This document shows, in pieces, positions 61,231 to 64,000 of a stretch of 64,000 nt of DNA (within the stretch, counting starts at the first letter, position 1; each line of letters opens with the position of its first letter). The notes beneath the pieces are model-generated. The model was not told the DNA's origin. It made no database searches and worked only from the letters and a program-made list of their open reading frames with translations. Position numbers and translations under genes: made by a program. The DNA is from Tubiluchus corallicola (taxonomy: Eukaryota; Priapulida; Priapulimorpha; Priapulimorphida; Tubiluchidae), in assembly GCA_030141605.1 (NCBI GenBank), contig JAQGDQ010000128.1, forward strand, positions 463,771 to 527,770. Reading direction: 5' to 3'.

Positions 61231-63126
61231 TTTGCATCTATAAATACCCGGATGTTTTGTTTCATGTTTTCCTGCAACGCTTTAGTAAATACGGACATCG
61301 TTCGTGACTCCTTTGCTATTAATGTAGCAGCAAATTAAAGCTCGATGGTCAGTTTTCGCATCGTTTCATTCATTTGCTTAGGTTCAGATTTAGTACAAAA
61401 ATTTAGCTATATTACAAAAAAATCTTTTCAGAAATTAGAAATAAATATGAATCAACATAACATAATTAAAGCAAAATTTTTATTTTTGGAATAAATGAAA
61501 ATAGGATTATATGACTTCAAGGTAACACTGGACGCATGAAAGTAATAAAAAATCGATGCCACATCAAACTTTGTGTTTAGCTATCTTCTAAAGCATGCAG
61601 AAACAAGATAATTAAAAAATTCCAATGTTATTTTTTAACCTTTATCTCACAATTTTGTTCTCAAAATATCCTTCAGTCAATTCTGTTCTGCCAAACAAGT
61701 CACAATTTTATTCTACAACAACTTCAGGAAAAAGAACTTCGGCAATATTGTCCAGGTGTATATGCAGTATATACTAAGTCTTGTCATATATAAGGATCTT
61801 AGAACTGCCCTGATACGTCACATCAACATCACAAACTGTTTCTTTAAAATTCTGAGCTATCGAAGTATTCACTATTCAGGACCACGATGCACGGACGTCA
61901 ATGCATGATGCACGGCTTTTGTTTTTCACAGTTTTCTGTGAAATTTTTTTGTCCAACAAAATTTTTTCCTGACAAAAAACTGTTCTGGGAAAAACCTTTT
62001 CTGTGAAGCGAGTTTACCCTTAGAGGGTTACCAATGTACACGTACAGTGTGTAAATAAACGATAGGTGGCGACGGAATGTGAGTTTTAGCTTGTTTGGTT
62101 CTGGTTAGTTATATCCCCGATTTAGTAAAGTTACACATGCTGCTACATGCAATTAAAATTTTATACTGTGAAGATCGGGAAATACTCCGATTATGCATTT
62201 GTATTATCTGGTTAGATAGGCACAAAGAATATCACTATGTGGGATCCAACCAATGTAGAAAAGGCTCAACGACTTTTCTCTTTTTTGCTTCCAGATCCAT
62301 TTCCGGCAGCTAAACTCGTCCGCTATCTTTGGATCTTCTGATGCAATCGGATTTTGAAAACTTACTTCTCGTGCTGGTACCAGTACATTTCTATCAGCAT
62401 GCAGTTGAATACCAAAGAATTATTAATACTAATTATTAAAATAATTATTAGTTAATTGGTTATAACTTCCTTGATACATTATTATTATTCAGAAAGAAAA
62501 ATTCCACACATTTGGACTACGTGCTTGCTTGCATGAGAATTTAAAAGAGAAGAAAAAGCGATAGTTTAATTTAATTCATTTAGCAGCACTTTACTCTAGC
62601 GCATTTTCAATTGTTATAATGATGATGAATTGTAACTGATATGTAACATATATTAGTAACAGTATGCTATTGTAATTATCATATTGTGCATAAATACACA
62701 TTATTTAGTATTTATTATAATCAAATAAAGATGTAATACATAAATCAGTTTATATGGATCAGTGAGGTACAAATTACCCCACAATTACTTGAATTTTGAA
62801 ATTACTCTGTATTTTCAGCGGGTTCACTTTTCCTTCTCTTTCAGTCTGGATGCCACTTATCTCTAAGTCTAAGCCTAATTTAGTCTTATAGCACTATCTT
62901 ATATGATATACAAATTCATGATCTAGGGCTATTGAACTTAGAAACAGAAACCTACCAGTTCAATTAATTTTGTCAATGTTGATGGTATGTTGATGATGGT
63001 ACAAACCCAAATTTTATTTAATTTTCAAAATAAATTTGAGAAAGTTCATGGTGGCAATGATTGTGATGGCAGAAAATATTGTTGTTGTAATAATAATACA
63101 ACTAGCCAAACCCCACAAAAAGAATT
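61231..63126. other. WDR20 upstream region, no gene seen
   Basis: The first part is the WDR20 promoter and 5' UTR: a CATCCGGG (Ets-like) element and TATTTATAG occur within 40 bases of the ATG, although TATTTATAG may equally be a splice acceptor. The rest is A+T-rich with no supported coding sequence or repeat apart from short ATT runs near 62.4 kb. Confidence 0.45.
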
Positions 63127-64000
63127 TTGTGCACAAATCAACACACAACCCACACCACACCACTCCACCTCATCACACCACACTGCACCACACCATACCA
63201 CTCCACCTCATCGCACCACACTGCACCACACAATACCATCGCACCGCACCACACCATACCATGTACACACCACACCACCCACACCATACCACTTCACCAC
63301 ATCACACCACACTGTACCACACCATACCACTGCACCACCCACCCACACACCACACCACACCACCCACACCATAATACTCCACCACACTGCACCACACCAT
63401 AACACCACACTGCACCACACCACACCACCCACACCATACCACTCCACCACATCACAGCACACCGCACCACACAATACCACTGCAGCACACCGCACCACCC
63501 ACACCATACGACTCCACCACATCGCACCACACCACATCGCACCACCCACACACCACACCACACCACCCACACCATAATACTCCACCACATCACACCGCAC
63601 TGCACCACACCACCCACCCACCTACACACCACACCACCCACACCATACCACTCCACCACATCACACCACACCGCACCACACCATACCACTGCAGCACACC
63701 GCACCACCCACACACCACACCACACCACCCACACCATACGACTCCAGCACATCACACCACACTGCACCACACTGCACCACACCATACCACTTCACCACAT
63801 CACACCACACTGCACCACACCATACCACTGCACCACCCACCCACCACACCACACCACCCACACCATAATACTCCACCACATCACACCACACAGCACCACA
63901 CCATAACACCACACTGCACCACACCACCCACCCACCTACACACCACACCACCCACACCATACCACTCCACCACATCACACCACACCGCACCACACCATAC
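63127..64000. repeat. CACAC/CACCA satellite array with about 65-95 bp higher-order unit (continues past window)
   Basis: From about 63127 to the right edge the plus strand consists almost only of CACAC, CACCA, CATAC and CACTG pentamer-like words. The landmark CCCACACCATA recurs at 63278, 63363, 63428, 63498, 63566, 63637, 63728, 63857 and 63951, spacings of about 65-94 (one about double), so there is a higher-order unit above the short words. The array has few G bases on this strand. Long open frames on both strands are artefacts of the repeat. The array is truncated by the window end. Confidence 0.9.

Noticed and set aside
63127-64000. Several 90-196-codon frames (His/Thr/Pro-rich on +, Trp/Cys/Val/Gly-rich on -)
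   Set aside because: All are produced by the CACAC satellite, which lacks stops in many frames. There is no start context, domain or exon structure.
1-64000. CRISPR arrays, rRNA, tRNA genes
   Set aside because: No regularly spaced direct repeats, no rRNA core sequence and no cloverleaf with A/B boxes was recognised. The only arrays are satellite and microsatellite DNA.

Overview
This is A+T-rich animal nuclear DNA carrying seven spliced or UTR-interrupted protein genes with GT-AG introns of about 0.2 to 2.5 kb, plus short mobile-element remnants. There is no prokaryotic, organellar or viral gene content. The single E2F7/E2F8-type gene (vertebrates have two) and the compact introns suggest a non-vertebrate metazoan. 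An invertebrate deuterostome such as a tunicate is plausible, but the sequence alone does not prove it.

Layout: (1) 1-4331 (+), the last eight exons of BUB1, the spindle-checkpoint kinase, entering from the left edge. (2) 6496-18221 (+), E2F7/8, an atypical E2F repressor with two DNA-binding domains. Sixteen coding exons join without a phase conflict into 1432 codons plus stop, and an inverted pair of E2F-like sites lies upstream at 5781-5890. (3) 18953-27100 (-), cytoplasmic tryptophanyl-tRNA synthetase without the WHEP domain, convergent with E2F7/8. (4) 28119-29774 (-), WBP11, a spliceosome-associated proline-rich protein coded in one exon. (5) 30.1-36.2 kb, a gene-free interval with an inverted-repeat DNA element and a degenerate non-LTR retrotransposon. 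(6) 36239-43167 (+), WDR25. (7) 45566-49583 (+), ISCA2, a mitochondrial iron-sulfur assembly protein, with a second retrotransposon remnant in its first intron. (8) 49.6-54.8 kb, intergenic, with two clear TA-flanked MITEs and a long hairpin. (9) 54850-61230 (-), WDR20, the USP12/USP46 adaptor, including a small distant terminal exon. (10) 63.1-64.0 kb, a CACAC-type satellite running off the right edge.

The genes serve housekeeping functions: mitotic checkpoint, cell-cycle transcription, tRNA charging, splicing, Fe-S assembly and deubiquitinase regulation. The strongest larger-scale signal is linkage. WARS and WDR25 are immediate divergent neighbours in human 14q32.2, and WDR20 and ISCA2 are also on human 14q. 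Here all four lie within about 42 kb, with WBP11 between WARS and WDR25. I found no convincing wholly new biological system. The most useful leads are the conserved linkage, the putative E2F autoregulatory sites, the enlarged E2F7/8 C-terminus, the alternative WDR20 C-termini and the set of TA-flanked MITE families.
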